From contig OU862910.1 in the NCBI GenBank assembly GCA_917880885.1, positions 14,272,710 through 14,336,709 of the forward strand: a stretch of 64,000 bases of DNA. The letters are read 5' to 3'. The notes under the pieces were generated by a model. It worked only from the letters and a program-made list of their open reading frames with translations, was not told the origin of the DNA and did no database searches. Positions 21,105 to 32,509 of the stretch are shown in pieces. The position numbers and the translations under genes were made by a program. Source of the stretch: Limnephilus marmoratus. Lineage: Eukaryota; Arthropoda; Insecta; Trichoptera; Limnephilidae. Positions within the stretch are counted from its first letter, which is position 1. Each line of letters opens with the position of its first letter.

Positions 21105-21149
21105 TAAACGAAAGTATGAAAGAGAACAACATACAGAAAAAAAGATAAT

Positions 21150-21223
21150 GGTTGCAACTGGGAATCGAACCCAGAAATTCTCATCTAACCGGGACGTGCG
21201 CTTTTACCAATTCACCATCTGTC
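21150..21223 (-). tRNA. tRNA-like sequence, loop CCGGTTA
   Basis: Minus strand, with T-arm GGTTCGATTCC and anticodon-arm ACGTC CCGGTTA GATGA (GGT at 34-36, C at 33, imperfect stem). The D-arm is worn. It is the inverted partner of 21303-21377. Confidence 0.5.
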
Positions 21224-21302
21224 AATCCGTCATAATTGACAATCTCAAATTTTCAAAATTTAGAATTAACAATATTATCTTCGACTAGTTTTTCCATACC
21301 AT

Positions 21303-21377
21303 GGGCAATGACTGAATTGGTAAAAGCCCACGTCCAGGTTAGACAAAAGGTTCTCGGTTTGAGTCCCAGTTGCGACC
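21303..21377 (+). tRNA. tRNA-like sequence, loop CAGGTTA
   Basis: Plus strand, with B-box region GGTTTGAGTCC and anticodon arm ACGTC CAGGTTA GACAA (GGT at 34-36, A at 33). T5 lies within 15 bases of the 3' end. The D-arm pairing is weak. Confidence 0.5.
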
Positions 21378-21457
21378 ATTATCTTTTTTATATCTGTCTT
21401 GTTCTCTTTCATTTTTTCGTTTAGATAATTAGTGTTGTCTTCTTCTTCAATGATATA

Positions 21458-21824
21458 TTAAATTTATGAGAATAACCTTCAAAAGTTATAAAAAGTCAAC
21501 TTCTCACGATAAGCTAATTACGGTCTCAAGATTTTTTTAAAGTTTATCATCACGCTATTTCACTGTTCGGTTGGTAGATGTAGGGGATAAAACGCCATAC
21601 ACCTCTGCCCTGATAATTTTTTTTAGTCTTGTTTATTATATACACTGATATTGGCCATGCTTATTTTCGAATATTTGCTTTGGTAACACTAACGCCTCAG
21701 GATTCTCACTTTCATGTGCTTGAAATGAGTTAGGTACCTAGCTATCTGTAATATATTTTACATTTGTCTAAAATCTACTGCCAAACAAAACATCTAATCG
21801 AATCCCTGACTCTCTAAAAAATAT
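21458..21824. other. unassigned spacer
   Basis: AT-rich with no feature recognised. Confidence 0.4.
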
Positions 21825-22240
21825 ATTTTTTACATTAATTCCACAGAGGAAACCTGAAAACCCTCAGGGTCTATGTGGTCTCTGAGGATACTGTGTGGAA
21901 TATCTGTTTAGGGAAAGTAAAGAGAGGATAATTAAAAGGTATGAGATTTGGGTAGGAATCTGGGAGTGTCTTGTGTCCAGGAGTGACGGATGTACGAATC
22001 CATCCCTTTCACTCCGATGCAAAGTGAAGATCAAGAGAATCCTGCTGGAGATGTCAAAAGAACTATCTTAATCAGTCTCTTCCGATCCGACCAGCCACGT
22101 AGCAGGTTGGCAGATGCACCCGCAGCCCAGACTTGGACAAACCTTAACCCAGTCTAAACGCCCGACTCCCTAGCTAAGTCACTAATAACAGTTGGTTATC
22201 CAATAAATGGTTCCCGGGGCCGCGGTAAGGTTTACGCTGG
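21825..22240 (-). repeat. family B retroelement, longer degenerate copy
   Basis: The plus-strand start TTTTTACATTAATTCCACAG is the inverted 3' tail. The 5' end (minus strand) near 22235 retains the CCGGGAACCATTTATTGG block. It has about 80 bp more interior than the 6155-6489 copy and resembles 31686-32100 and 47422-47815 in that region, suggesting a second subfamily. Confidence 0.7.
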
Positions 22241-22359
22241 CTTATTTAGCGGGGATCTTTTCGTCACGACCGGTAGGCCTGGACTGAGGGCGGTTACAGG
22301 TAGAAAGGTTGGGTCAATCGCGGCTACCTGCTATGTAAGTATGCTACAACGAATCGTTA

Positions 22360-22640
22360 TTTGTTTTTGGGTGTTATGCCGTGTTGCGCTACCTCCTCCT
22401 TTAGCCAACGTTTCGGACAGCATTAGAGTGTCCATCATCAGGGCAGATGTGTAATTATTAGTGGTGAAATGTGTGCTTAAGTACTTAGAAGCGATACCGT
22501 GTTGCCAGCTCCACTCAACTACGAGCTGGTATTACAGTACCTACACTTCAAAATGGTTTTATGCATTTAGCTTTGGTGTAGCCGTCAATTACCGGATACC
22601 AAGAACTATTGAGCTTAGCTCCGTCGTCTCTATTAATGTT
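22360..22640 (+). repeat. interspersed repeat, partner at 51045-51350
   Basis: Contains GTTATGCCGTGTTGCGCTAC, ACGTTTCGGACAGC and CCATCATCAGGGCAGATGTG, then GTCAATTACCGGATACCAA. The 51 kb copy has the same blocks in the same order plus an inverted copy of the first block at its far end. The class is unknown. The 116-aa ORF over it shares a peptide with the ORF in the other copy only because the DNA is shared. Confidence 0.6.
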
Positions 22641-23717
22641 ATGATTTTTTTGTTAGTTTATTGTAACGAAATTTCGCTCCACTATGCGCCGTCAAAATTG
22701 TTATTGATAATTGGATTATTATTTGTAAATTGGATTGTTATAAAAGTAGGTATATTAATACATTTAAAGAATATGAACAAAACGAAGTCGATAAAATCAA
22801 TTCCCTTTTAGTTCCAGGAGTTACTTCTGAAAGAAAGAAAAGCATTCTTCTTCTCCCAATCGAACTTAAATAAACCACTTCCTTTATATCATTCATCATG
22901 GAATACAAAAGCGAAGTTTATTGTGTAGATATTGCCTGTCTATGAGTAGAGAATCCATTGAAAAAAGTTCCAGGCGAAGTATCCTTCACCGAAACTTTAT
23001 TTATTCGCGCGGCGTTCCGACAATCAAAGGAAAAGCGTTCAGTTCGGTTCTCTCCCTGTCAAAACAAAACGAACGCTTTACAAAGTTAGCCCTTTTCCCC
23101 GCGTAAATACTTGCTACAAGCTGAAAAGATAGCAAAAATAGGCTTTGTTAACGTTACAATATGGCATTGTACTTCATCCGAATCCATTAGCTACATATTT
23201 CCTTACAAGCAATGCTCCCGGTGAGTCTGTCTGTTAAATTCCGCGATAACACCAGGGAGGTCGCTCGGTGGCGCCACAGTCCTATAAAAGTGCTCATCAT
23301 TTTGTATAAAAGATTGCAAATATTTGCAACAGTGAAAACTCTTTGTGACAGTTTTTTTAATGGAAAATGCTTTCAAACACCTCTCTAAGAATTGAATTGT
23401 ATAAATGATGTGCGAGATGTAACGTAGCAATTTTTTTTTAATAAAAACGGTTTACTTTCGAATTTTACTAATCTCTTATTTTTAATTAATAAACTAATAT
23501 TTAAGACAAGATTTTTATACATAGCACAACGATGAGTTAAAGTATTTCACCAAAAAATGTAAACATAATTTGTCTCGACGTCACCTAGTGGGAGATTTAG
23601 CACTTACAATGCCTTTCCCATATAAAAATAAGGTTGGTTGGTTGCAGGTGAAAAATGTAATAAGCAGTAATTGTTGAATGAAACACTAGTATACATTGAA
23701 TTATTTTTGCGGGTAGG
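22641..23717. other. unassigned DNA
   Basis: No recognisable gene. Moderately GC-rich patches at 22960-23110 and 23210-23300 are not shared elsewhere in the window and could be single-copy non-coding DNA. Confidence 0.4.
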
Positions 23718-23723
23718 AGATAA

Positions 23724-23795
23724 GCAGATGTAGCTCAATGGACAGAGCAGTTGACCGGAAATCAGAAGGACGCGGGTTCGAGTCCCGTCGGCGGC
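23724..23795 (+). tRNA. tRNA-like sequence, loop CCGGAAA
   Basis: It has standard 72-nt spacing: D-stem GCTC/GAGC, T-stem GCGGG/CCCGT with loop TTCGAGT, and a T4 run nine bases downstream. The acceptor has two mismatches (GCAGATG/CGGCGGC). The anticodon stem is imperfect and the loop reads GGA (Ser) with C at 33. It is probably a tRNA-derived element head or a pseudogene rather than a working tRNA. Confidence 0.5.
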
Positions 23796-24484
23796 ATGTA
23801 TCTTTTCTCGGGAGATTTTTTTCAATGTAGATGACAGTTTCAGGCTAATAATTATATTTATTACTTATAATCATTTTTACTAATCTACAAAGAAATTGAA
23901 ATCTTCCACATTTCTCCTTTGAACAGAGGAGTAAGTATACGAATGTTCGAATATCTTTACATAAAATATTATTTTGTTGTCAAAGTCATTTCCATTGCAT
24001 ATTACTTTACCTGGAAAAATGCGCTGCTTTTGAGAGTTGCGTTGCTTTGCTACGTAACCAATATTTCCATACCGCAATGTATATTATTTCCATCCCTGTT
24101 TCCTTAGCAAAAGGCTATTTTCACAAATCCCTTGTGACATAATAAGGTATGATTATGTTTTTGTTGACCCTTTTGGCATAATCCTTTCCCATTTCACACC
24201 TGATGTTTTGCTTTGAGGTTGAAATACTAAGATTTACTTTTGCATATTGTATAGCTATCGTTAGAATATGAATAGGCACCTTTTTGGCATTCTTGTACGA
24301 AATTTCGTTAAAAATAATCGCTTTTATTAATTAGTCATTAATTTAATATAATATGTATTTTATTGGTAAATATTTTAAATGTAAAACCATTTTTTTTTGT
24401 TCTTTCTTTAAAGTATTCGACTAACTAACCATCACGCCGTTTAGTAGGCAGAGAGGACACATTCATACATTTTCTCATTCATTC
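23796..24484. other. unassigned AT-rich DNA
   Basis: No gene, shared repeat or inverted end was recognised. Confidence 0.4.
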
Positions 24485-25605
24485 TCTTCAATTATTCTGA
24501 CTTTTGACATGGCCCGACTCAAGTATCTGATTCACTTGATCGTGCCATGTCTTCCTTGGGCGTCCCCGACTTCTTCTACCATTCACATTCGCGTCGTATA
24601 TTCTTCTTGCACTACTTTCTTCGTTCATTCGCTCTACATGCCCAAACCATCTGAGGGTCCCTTTCTTAATCTTACTCACTAAGCTTACTCATTAGCCTTG
24701 CATTCTTTGCGGATCTCCATGTTTGTCACACGATTGTAAATGGTTTTACCTCACATACGTCTCAGGGATCTAATTTAAACAGCATTCAGTTTATTTTCAT
24801 CCTTCCTCTGCCAGTTCCATGCCTCACTGCTATACATCAGGGTAGGTACCAAGACTCCATTGTGGACTTCTAGCTTCGCTACTTTTGACAGTTTTTTATT
24901 AGCGCCAACGGCATTCAGTCCACCATTAATGGAGTTACTGACATTCACCCTTCTTTCAATATCTCTATCAGCCTTCCCATCTCTCGTAAACATACTACCC
25001 AGATACACAAACTCATCCACCTGCTCCAAGTATTCATCATTCATAACTATGTTGCATACTGTTTTCGTACTCTCTCTTTCAAACACCATGACTTTAGACT
25101 TACTTACATTCATCATTAACTCATTCTTCATACATACTTCGTTCATCCTAGATACGAGAGACTGTAGATCTTCCATAGTGTTAGAAATCAGCACCGCATC
25201 ATCAGCATACAGCAGGCAACATACTTTCAGATTACTCAATTTCGCGCCCAATCCCACCTCTTTCAATTCTTGCATACAATTATCCTTTTATAGACTGAAT
25301 AACCATGGTGACATTACGCAGCCTTGCTTGACACCTTTTGTGATGTCAAACTACCCCGTAAAACCACCGTTCACCCTAACACACGCAACGCTTCCCTCGT
25401 ACAGAGACGCGATTGCCTTTATGAGATTTGTATTCACTCCATACTTGGACAACACCTTCCATAGCTTTTTCCAGTCGACTCGGTCGTATGCTTTTTGTAG
25501 ATCTACAAAGGCGCAGAAAAGTTTCTGGTTTTTCGCCAGAAACTTCTCAGTGAGCATACGCAAGGAGAAAATCTGGTCCATGCATCCACTTCCACTCATA
25601 AAAGC
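24485..25605 (-). pseudogene. RTE-like LINE polymerase, 5'-truncated, with stops
   Basis: Minus strand, one frame from about 25599 to 24775. CAFVDLQKAYDRVDW gives the first catalytic Asp, then come an in-frame stop after GGFTG, GVKQGCVMSPWLF, another stop, and CLLYADDAVLI (YADD active site). KSKVMVFER, FVYLGSMFTRDG and LVPTLMYSSEAW follow. After further stops come LRWFGHVERMNEESSARR and RGRPRKTWHDQVNQILESGH at 24488-24679. Endonuclease and RT fingers are absent. The C-terminus matches the fragments at 4998-5215 and 15421-15830. The two in-frame stops make it inactive. The 253-aa plus-strand ORF over it is a shadow. Confidence 0.85.
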
Positions 25606-25636
25606 ACCAAAAAGTATTTGATGATATTAATAATCA

Positions 25637-25790
25637 ATTTTTTTATTTTTTTTTTTTTTATTTTTTTTTTTTATTTCATAAATGATTAAATATTACATTT
25701 TTGGCCATTTTTGACTACCATACTAGGCTATTGCCCGTGTTGTGGTAGTCATACATATAATATAATTTTATATAAACGGATAATAAAATA
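25637..25790 (-). repeat. LINE 3'-tail copy related to 11122-11250
   Basis: A plus-strand T-rich run (25637-25672) is followed by GACTACCATACTAGGC and TGCCCGTGTTGTGGTA, matching the region 11180-11225 just inside the T-run of the degraded minus-strand LINE. It is a 5'-truncated insertion of that LINE family. Confidence 0.65.
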
Positions 25791-27422
25791 TAAGAAGAGA
25801 AAAGAAAAAAATTACATATTTAGGGATAAATAAAACTAAAAAAAGATAAAAATATAAGAATTGCAAGTTATCTATTAAAGAAAATTTAAAGAAGATTATT
25901 ATTTAATTTATAAAGACAGTTTATTTAATTACAAGTTCTACTGTATAATTATTATTAGAAACATATCATAGGTACTTATTATCCGTAATACCTACATTTT
26001 GTATTTTTTAAATTTTATACTATCTTCAATTTTTGGCTCTTAAGAGCATTTCTTACTCTTTATTTTTTTAATTTATAACTTTTGTGCTTTCTATTATTTG
26101 ATATCTTGTATTCTATACATTTTGCTTTTTACTAAATTATTTCCTGCCTTTTAACCGTTTACTTTCATTTTAAACATCTTACTTTTTAATTACTACTTAT
26201 TATCTCAACTCCATTTTTTACCTTTTGTTTTAAGATTTAACTTCACATTTAAATGTTACTTTCTTTGTGTTGTTGTATTATAATATAATATAATTATGTT
26301 TGGCACATGTTGTGCTGTATGTTTTGAAATAATTCAATTATGCTTGCCAGATGTTTCGTCTTCTGAAGGCATTAGCAAACTGTGGCAAGGCCACCTACAA
26401 TCGATATATTTATATTATTTTTATATAGATGCTTATTGCTTTTATTTTTATTACCTAAAACCCTTATTGATTTCCTGGTAAAATGTCGTAAATGATTAAT
26501 GGTTGTTATACTTTAAAGTTTTTTTTTCATCTCTAGCTTACGCCATTGAAGTAAAAATCACGCTTTGTTTAGTTTGCTATCATAGGGCTTCCACACAAAC
26601 GTGTTGAAATCCGTAAGTCTAAAAACATTAACTTTCTTAGATGCTCAATTTACACCAGCGCTGTGCAAGCAGATTCCTTGCAGTGCATCGATCGGTCCAT
26701 CCCAATTATTGCTATGTTTAAATTTGACAAAAGTTCGTTAAGTGAGATATTTCATTAAAATGTAATTCTACAAATTAAACATGACAACAATAAATATATA
26801 CATATTTTTTATATATTTTTTTATTTATTGCTTTGATGGTTACAAAATTTGTAGATTTTTCGACCATCATGTATGCTATGGTGGTCATATATGGTGTTCT
26901 ACTTTCGTTAATTTTTTTGCTGCATTTAGACGCCTTACCTTAAGCATTTCCGATTTTTTTATTTTTTTTTTACTGAACAAGCGTTTTCCTATCGAACTAA
27001 AACGACAAACAACAAAGTGTTGGAAAATGGTTTGAGACTCCGCTGACTTTGTCACCCTTCACCGTTGGATCATTTATGTACATGTAGAGGAGTTGCGGAA
27101 GGATGGAAATGTTTATTGAAAAAGTACACTTTATAGTTTCCCAAAAAAGGTTTGTTTCCAGTTGTTGCTAAGCTGAAGAAAATTTTAACTTTTTAATAAT
27201 TTATATACAAGTAACTCTATCATCAAAGCCACTGTGCTCTTTAATAAAAATGGTCACTAAGAAACTAATAATAAGTAAACCATTAATACATACCAATTTA
27301 AGGTTAGTTGTTCAAATCTCTGGTATTTAAAACAAAACATCATATTTTGGTTTTCTTATCATGTTTGGTACTTGTTTTTACAGAATTGCGTAAGGAATTT
27401 AACTTTTTTTTTTAATTGACTT
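25791..27422. other. unassigned, very AT-rich DNA
   Basis: The sequence is dominated by A/T with no credible coding frame. Around 26340-26400 is a GTTTCGTCTTCTGAAGGCAT-type segment resembling the central parts of foldback elements, but with no partner nearby. Confidence 0.4.
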
Positions 27423-27430
27423 GGATTTCG

Positions 27431-27607
27431 GATGAAACGGATATGACGATTACATCTGCGACCAACTGCGCTCTTTGGTCGCTTTGATTATGATGTCACT
27501 TTAAAAGTCTCCTATTGGTTGAGATATGAAACGGAAATGACTCAAAGTCTGCGCTCATTGGTCGCTTTGATTATAACCTTACTTTTCAAGTATTGGTTGA
27601 GATTGTT
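27431..27607. repeat. imperfect tandem duplication, unit about 90 bp
   Basis: Two adjacent copies share GAAACGGA[T/A]ATGAC, CTGCGCTC[T/A]TTGGTCGCTTTGAT and TATTGGTTGAGAT. The flank TTCGCTTCTACCGCGTGTA at 27620 recurs at about 62714. The type is unknown. Confidence 0.6.
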
Positions 27608-27711
27608 TTGGTAAATTTTCGCTTCTACCGCGTGTATACTGCACTCGAATGTTTCTTATTTGAATGAGGCAGGCATAATGCCCCAATATTTACATATATT
27701 ATTTTTGAACA

Positions 27712-28012
27712 GGGGAAGGAGATGGGGAAGAGGAAGGTGGAGAATTACCTGGCTATTCAGATCTGGTCAGCAAACACGGCTAAAGTCAATACAAGCAACG
27801 TTTCATTTCTGAATGGTGGTCTTACACCAGAGCGATGCTGAGATTGTGATTCTTCAAAAATATACTGTTTTATTTTTAAATGAATTAATTGTGAAATAAC
27901 AAAAATTAATCAATAAAAATATATTTGCATACACCGAGTTTCGATCCTGGGACCTTCGACGAATTGTTAGTCAAGAGCCTCACCTCTCGACCACAAGACC
28001 TTCTACTGTTTC
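27712..28012 (-). repeat. tRNA-derived SINE, family A
   Basis: It aligns over its full length with 4684-4990. The minus-strand head is at 28012-27935 (B box GGATCGAAACTC, degenerate). The body includes TCAGCATCGCTCTGGTG and the distal CTCCTTCCCC tail. The head is more decayed than in the other copies. Confidence 0.75.
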
Positions 28013-28204
28013 TGTCTAACTAATTGGTATTCTCTTAACAAACTTATATTAACATAAATAAGGGTCTTTCAATAAAATTTTACAAAATAAGTCAGCAGAT
28101 AATGTTTCCGTATGAACTTAACTTATCCCTGATCTATGTGGAAGAAATTATTGCAAAATATTTTTCCTCTGAATTAAACTGTGATTTCCATATAAACGCA
28201 ATTA

Positions 28205-28647
28205 ATAAAAAGGGTAACGATAAATGCTCGGCTTAATTCTTCGAAATTCCTGGGTCCTTAGGAATATTTCAACCTTGAAATTTTTCTATATGTATTTAGT
28301 TCGAAGTCAAGTCGAACATAACTCCTCGATCTGGGTCCCCTCGTTTTAAAATTCATTCAGATTCAATCGAAAAAATTCAACATAAATTCCACGTTTATTT
28401 TAAACTCAGCAGTCCCATAAGAGAATTAAATCTCGAATCGAAGAATAATATCCGAGTTAATATTATAATGTTCAAAATTGTAAATGGTAGTATAGACAGT
28501 CCTGATTTACTTAACCTCATTGAATTGCAAGTACCTACGATAGCTACTCATTCCAAAATCCTGTTTAAATGTAACATTACCAGGACCGAGCATTTCACAC
28601 ACTCGCTTGTTCGATTACAAAAAGTTACTAACAGATACGTGGAGTGA
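28205..28647 (+). pseudogene. jockey-type LINE C-terminal fragment
   Basis: Broken plus-strand frames give VRSQVEHNSS, then MFKIVNGSIDSPDLLNL and SKILFKCN.TRTEHF, close to IVNGIIDSPDLLNL in the 32510-33643 copy. Frame shifts and the loss of a proper stop show decay. No RT palm remains. Confidence 0.7.
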
Positions 28648-28649
28648 AA

Positions 28650-29590
28650 AGCTGAATTTTTATGGGTTATAGGGTGGTTACATGAATTGTCTGAATGATC
28701 ATACCTTTTTAACCTCCATTCTATCTAGATAGAACTTAGATTTAATGAAGAAAATGAAATTAAATCCTCGCAAAATACAAAGTTGCAAAACTTCCTCCCA
28801 ATGTTACCCATTAAATTACTGCTATTTCATCAGCAGATTCATGCATCACTTCTACACAACATCCTCGAAGACTTTTGTACCACTTTACTTACCACGGCCG
28901 CTTGATTTGTGTATTGTGCAAATCAGTTTGATTGTACTTCTACCGTGATTGCAGTAAACAATGTACAATGCAAATGGCACCTCGTCGGATAATTGGCGCA
29001 GCCGTTCTGGCTTTTACTGCACACAACGCGTCACGGGGACATCACGTGATTTGATGACGTCCGCAAACAAGGATTCGATTGGGACCCTCAATTCGGAGAC
29101 CCGAAATTCTAGTCGAGCTTCGAAAGAGGACAGTGGTGAATTTACGATCTATTGACTGGTTGTCACCGTTGAAATTTATAAAGACAATATTGTTTTGGTT
29201 TGGTATTGCAGTATTGGAATATCTAGGTTATGTAATCATCAGGGTGGGATTTAACGTCGTACTTGATTCTCCGGATAGCGTGATTTTCTACGATGAATCT
29301 AAATGTTGATAGATCATGAATAGGAATTTGCTTAGTGTTTATATTAATACATAGATAATAACCCCAAGGTTGCTCATGGAAACTTCCTTGGGATTGTGTT
29401 ATCTAGGCTAGAACCCAAGCAGCATGATAAAATACTCATTAAATATCCCCGGTGTTACAAGAAATGAGACGAATGAGAGATGTGTTGCTTGAAATTTTGG
29501 CATGCTTCACTTGATCGTGGCAAGTCTTTCTGAGATGTCACAATCTTCTTTTTTCATGTACACATGGTGTTAAGGGACGTACTTGTCTTA
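28650..29590. other. unassigned DNA with one exon-like ORF
   Basis: At 28961-29155 there is a 64-aa Ser/Thr-rich frame (SSDNWRSRSGFYCTQR...) beginning just after a CAG that could be a splice acceptor (GTGATTGCAG). No known domain is recognised and a competing ORF overlaps it. I do not call it a gene. Confidence 0.3.
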
Positions 29591-29938
29591 CTTTAACCAG
29601 TGATTCTTGACATAATTTGGAGTAAAAAATGTTTATGTTATTTTGGTCTCCGGTGACTTTTTGGATAACTTTTTTTTCAATTTTTTTTCTTAAAAATCAA
29701 ACAAAAATAAATTACTTCTTACTGAGTGACCAATTAATTAAAAAAAAAAAAAATTGATTAGTCAGTCGTATTACTAGTAACAGACCAATCCCAAATCCCG
29801 CCTCCAACTGTTCAACACCTACCATTTTTTATGTTTTTGTAGAAAATATAAAATAAAAACACACCAAAAATGTCACCGGAGACCAAAATTGTATTTACAT
29901 TTTTTACTCCAAATAATGTCAGGAATCACTGGTTAAAG
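29591..29938. mobile_element. MITE with about 77-bp TIRs
   Basis: Left TIR 29591-29667 and right TIR 29862-29938 are inverted copies beginning CTTTAACCAGTGATTC and including TTTGGTCTCCGGTGAC. A few mismatches and small indels separate the arms. The element is 348 bp with no ORF. The target duplication and superfamily are unclear. Confidence 0.8.
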
Positions 29939-31270
29939 AAAATTCTTTCAATGAGCATCGCCGATTTATTATTATAATAACATATCAATACGAACCTTTA
30001 AAATACTTTATCTAAAGTTTTCGTACCTGCTCTTGAAAAACATGGCATAAATGAGCCACCAGCCAAAGAATGGTACGAAAACTAAACAAAAACCTGCTTA
30101 ACACTTTATTCACAGTTACCAAAAAAACAAACATATTTTCGGCTAACAAAGGCTTTTTAAAATAAATTTAAGCTTTTCTTTTTTCATAGTAGGTAAGTGA
30201 TTTGTTTGCTTTACACAGAATCTTCCACAAATAGGATTTTATTATTGTTATTTGCTCTTTAGGTTTCAAAGACTGACATTGAAACACAGTCCACAAGGTA
30301 CAATGCAAGCGAGCATTGACCCAGCCACCCAAGAGCGATATTTTACAAATTTCTAGTATTTCGTAGCACGTCCGATAGATAATTCGATTTTAAATAAACC
30401 GAGAAATTCATAGACCGCAAAAGATTAATCGATTGTTTATATTCAGCTTTTCAGTATAAAAGAGGCTAAACATAATCAATAAAAGGCTGTAAATGAACTG
30501 CATGCAAAATGAAATGGTAGGTATCCGATCGAATTAATTTTTTACTTAACTTTTTTCAAATTTCAATATCAGACTTACAATGATACCATTTTCTTTTTTA
30601 TCATTCTGGATAATTGTCGGTGAAAGTAGAAGAATTGTTTATTGCACATTATTCACATGGAGGTCCGTATTCACGGAGATCACTAATATGAAATATTTTT
30701 CTTTAATATATTTATTTCTTATAAGGGATCGATAAAATACATTTTGAAATTCGATAATTTTTTGATTCTTCGTTACGACCTCGCACTTTTTCATAATATC
30801 AGTCCTTCAAGCCTTGAAGGACATTACTGAACATTAAATTCTAGTGAGTGCTATTATTACTACCGTGACAACTCACGCTTACGATACCATGACGGCATCA
30901 AAAAGGCAATAAAGATACGTCCCTCATCACAATGATGCTGCAGCTCTTTCAAAAGATGAGATACACAATGTTCGTAGGTCTGTTTCCTCCAAAAGAAAAA
31001 AGTAATCATTTACTTGCATCTCTTAAAAGTATGGAATCTAGTTTCAAGTATAATATTGAAGTGTGAGTGAATTCTAAAATTTCAAAAACGTCAAATGCCA
31101 ACGCCTTGGTAGTTTTGCTTTTGTTTTTAAACACATAATGCTGTAGCTCTTTATTACACACATAACAACAGTCAAAAATAAGACAAACGATAAACGTATG
31201 TCTACACCCCCTCAAAGGAAATATACAATCATTAACATACATCTCCCTCACACGTTTATAGAAAATGAAA
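29939..31270. other. unassigned AT-rich DNA
   Basis: No gene or shared repeat was recognised. Confidence 0.4.
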
Positions 31271-31274
31271 CGAA

Positions 31275-31458
31275 ATTCACAGCGGGAGCGGGAGCAGGAG
31301 CGGGAGGGGGGGGGGTTGATGGGGGAGTGGGGGGGGAGGGGTGGGTGGAGGAGGAGGGGGATTGATGGGGGAGTGGAGAAGGAGGGGAGAGGGAAGGTGG
31401 AGGAGGCTGAGTGAAAATTCCCTAATACCATGCGGGCGAAGCCGCGGGGAAAAGCTAG
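31275..31458 (+). mobile_element. non-autonomous Helitron 3' part
   Basis: It ends with a GC hairpin (GCGGGCGAAGCCGCGG), a short AT spacer and CTAG followed by T, the Helitron 3' signature. Upstream is an unstable G-rich purine tract (31277-31400) like that in the 62173-62669 copy. The 5' end is not found. Confidence 0.65.
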
Positions 31459-31685
31459 TATTATAATATATGTAGCTTTAAAACATCTCGGAAGCATCCC
31501 GGAATTTCATGAGAAATTCAATCGTCACGTCGTTGATACATATTTAAAAGCCTGAGGGGTTAAGTGCAGGATGAGAAGCTTTGTTTCATGAATGTTCCTT
31601 GAAAGCATTTATTTGGAAAATTGTTTTATGAATGTTTTGGTTTGCGTTTATAAACCAACAATGGTTTTGTGGGTATTTTTTTTTC

Positions 31686-32100
31686 AATTTGGGTGCGGGT
31701 ATGAATACCACCGTCCCGAGAACCATTTATTGGATAACCAATACCCTGCAATAGGTCATCCCACGCCGTGCGCTTCGTTTGGTGATTGAGAGGGGTGCCC
31801 GAGTTATCAAGGTCTTGGTTGCCTACCGTCTGCACGGAGGGCCGAATCGGGAGATATTGGTTAAGGGAGACCTAGCCTAGACCTCTCCAGCCGGACTTGC
31901 AACCCTTCACCTTGCACCGCATTGGAAGGTATAGATTCATACATCCATCGCTCTTGGACATATTGACCCCCAGATTCATGCTTACCTCTCATACCTTTTT
32001 CCTTCCCAGAACTTCCATTCCTTCCAGTCCTCAAAAATGACATGGGTTCTGAGGATTTTTTTTCTTCAAGGCCTCCTATGTGGATTTAATGTAAAAAAAA
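31686..32100 (+). repeat. family B retroelement, plus orientation
   Basis: The 5' part has CCCGAGAACCATTTATTGG and TTTGGTGATTGAG. The 3' part ends GGCCTCCTATGTGGATTTAA then an A-run at 32093-32100. It is the long subfamily, similar to 21825-22240 and 47422-47815 in opposite orientation. The minus-strand ORFs over it are spurious. Confidence 0.7.
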
Positions 32101-32509
32101 TAATAATAATTCCGAATAGGCGTTTGCATGACTGAACAACATCTTTGTTTTTAATGCTGCTTTGAGCTTTGGTTTCAAATTCATTGGACGGTCAGTATGT
32201 GCAATGTGCAACTATTTTGTAGGTATTCATCGAGAAAACCACCGGTTTATGAGTGGTTCATGGAGCGTTTGTATCTTATTGATTGCAGCGACGACTTCAT
32301 CATTAACATCCTGGTTGATTATTTAAACTACACAATGAATGATCTAATTGACTTCGTGTGAAAACTCTAAGCACTAAATCCTGCCTAATCATCTTGAAAA
32401 GGTTTTGTTTTTTGTACTTTAATACACGACATAAAAACATTAACATTGATTCATATTGTACATGTACGAACAATTTATTGCATGCTCACTTAAAATAAAA
32501 CCCAAGTAG

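Larger units (their letters stand above)
21106..21457. mobile_element. tRNA-bearing foldback element, family D (both arms with tRNA)
   Basis: Left arm 21106-21223 and right arm 21303-21457 are inverted copies. Each contains a tRNA-like gene next to the flank TAATGGTTGCAAC / GTTGCGACCATTATC. The centre is about 80 bp. The left arm starts directly at the LINE tail, so its outer end is missing compared with the right arm, which continues through CTTCTTCTTCAATGATATAT. Confidence 0.8.

Noticed and set aside
22461..22811. 116-aa ORF sharing a peptide with the 51128-51349 ORF
   Set aside because: The shared peptide comes from a shared non-coding repeat and reading stays open only briefly in each copy.
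24860..25621. 253-aa plus-strand ORF
   Set aside because: Shadow of the minus-strand LINE polymerase, which has clear RT motifs in its own frame.
31006..31497. 163-aa minus-strand ORF with Pro/Ser-rich part
   Set aside because: It runs across the Helitron G-rich tract; the Pro/Ser content is compositional.
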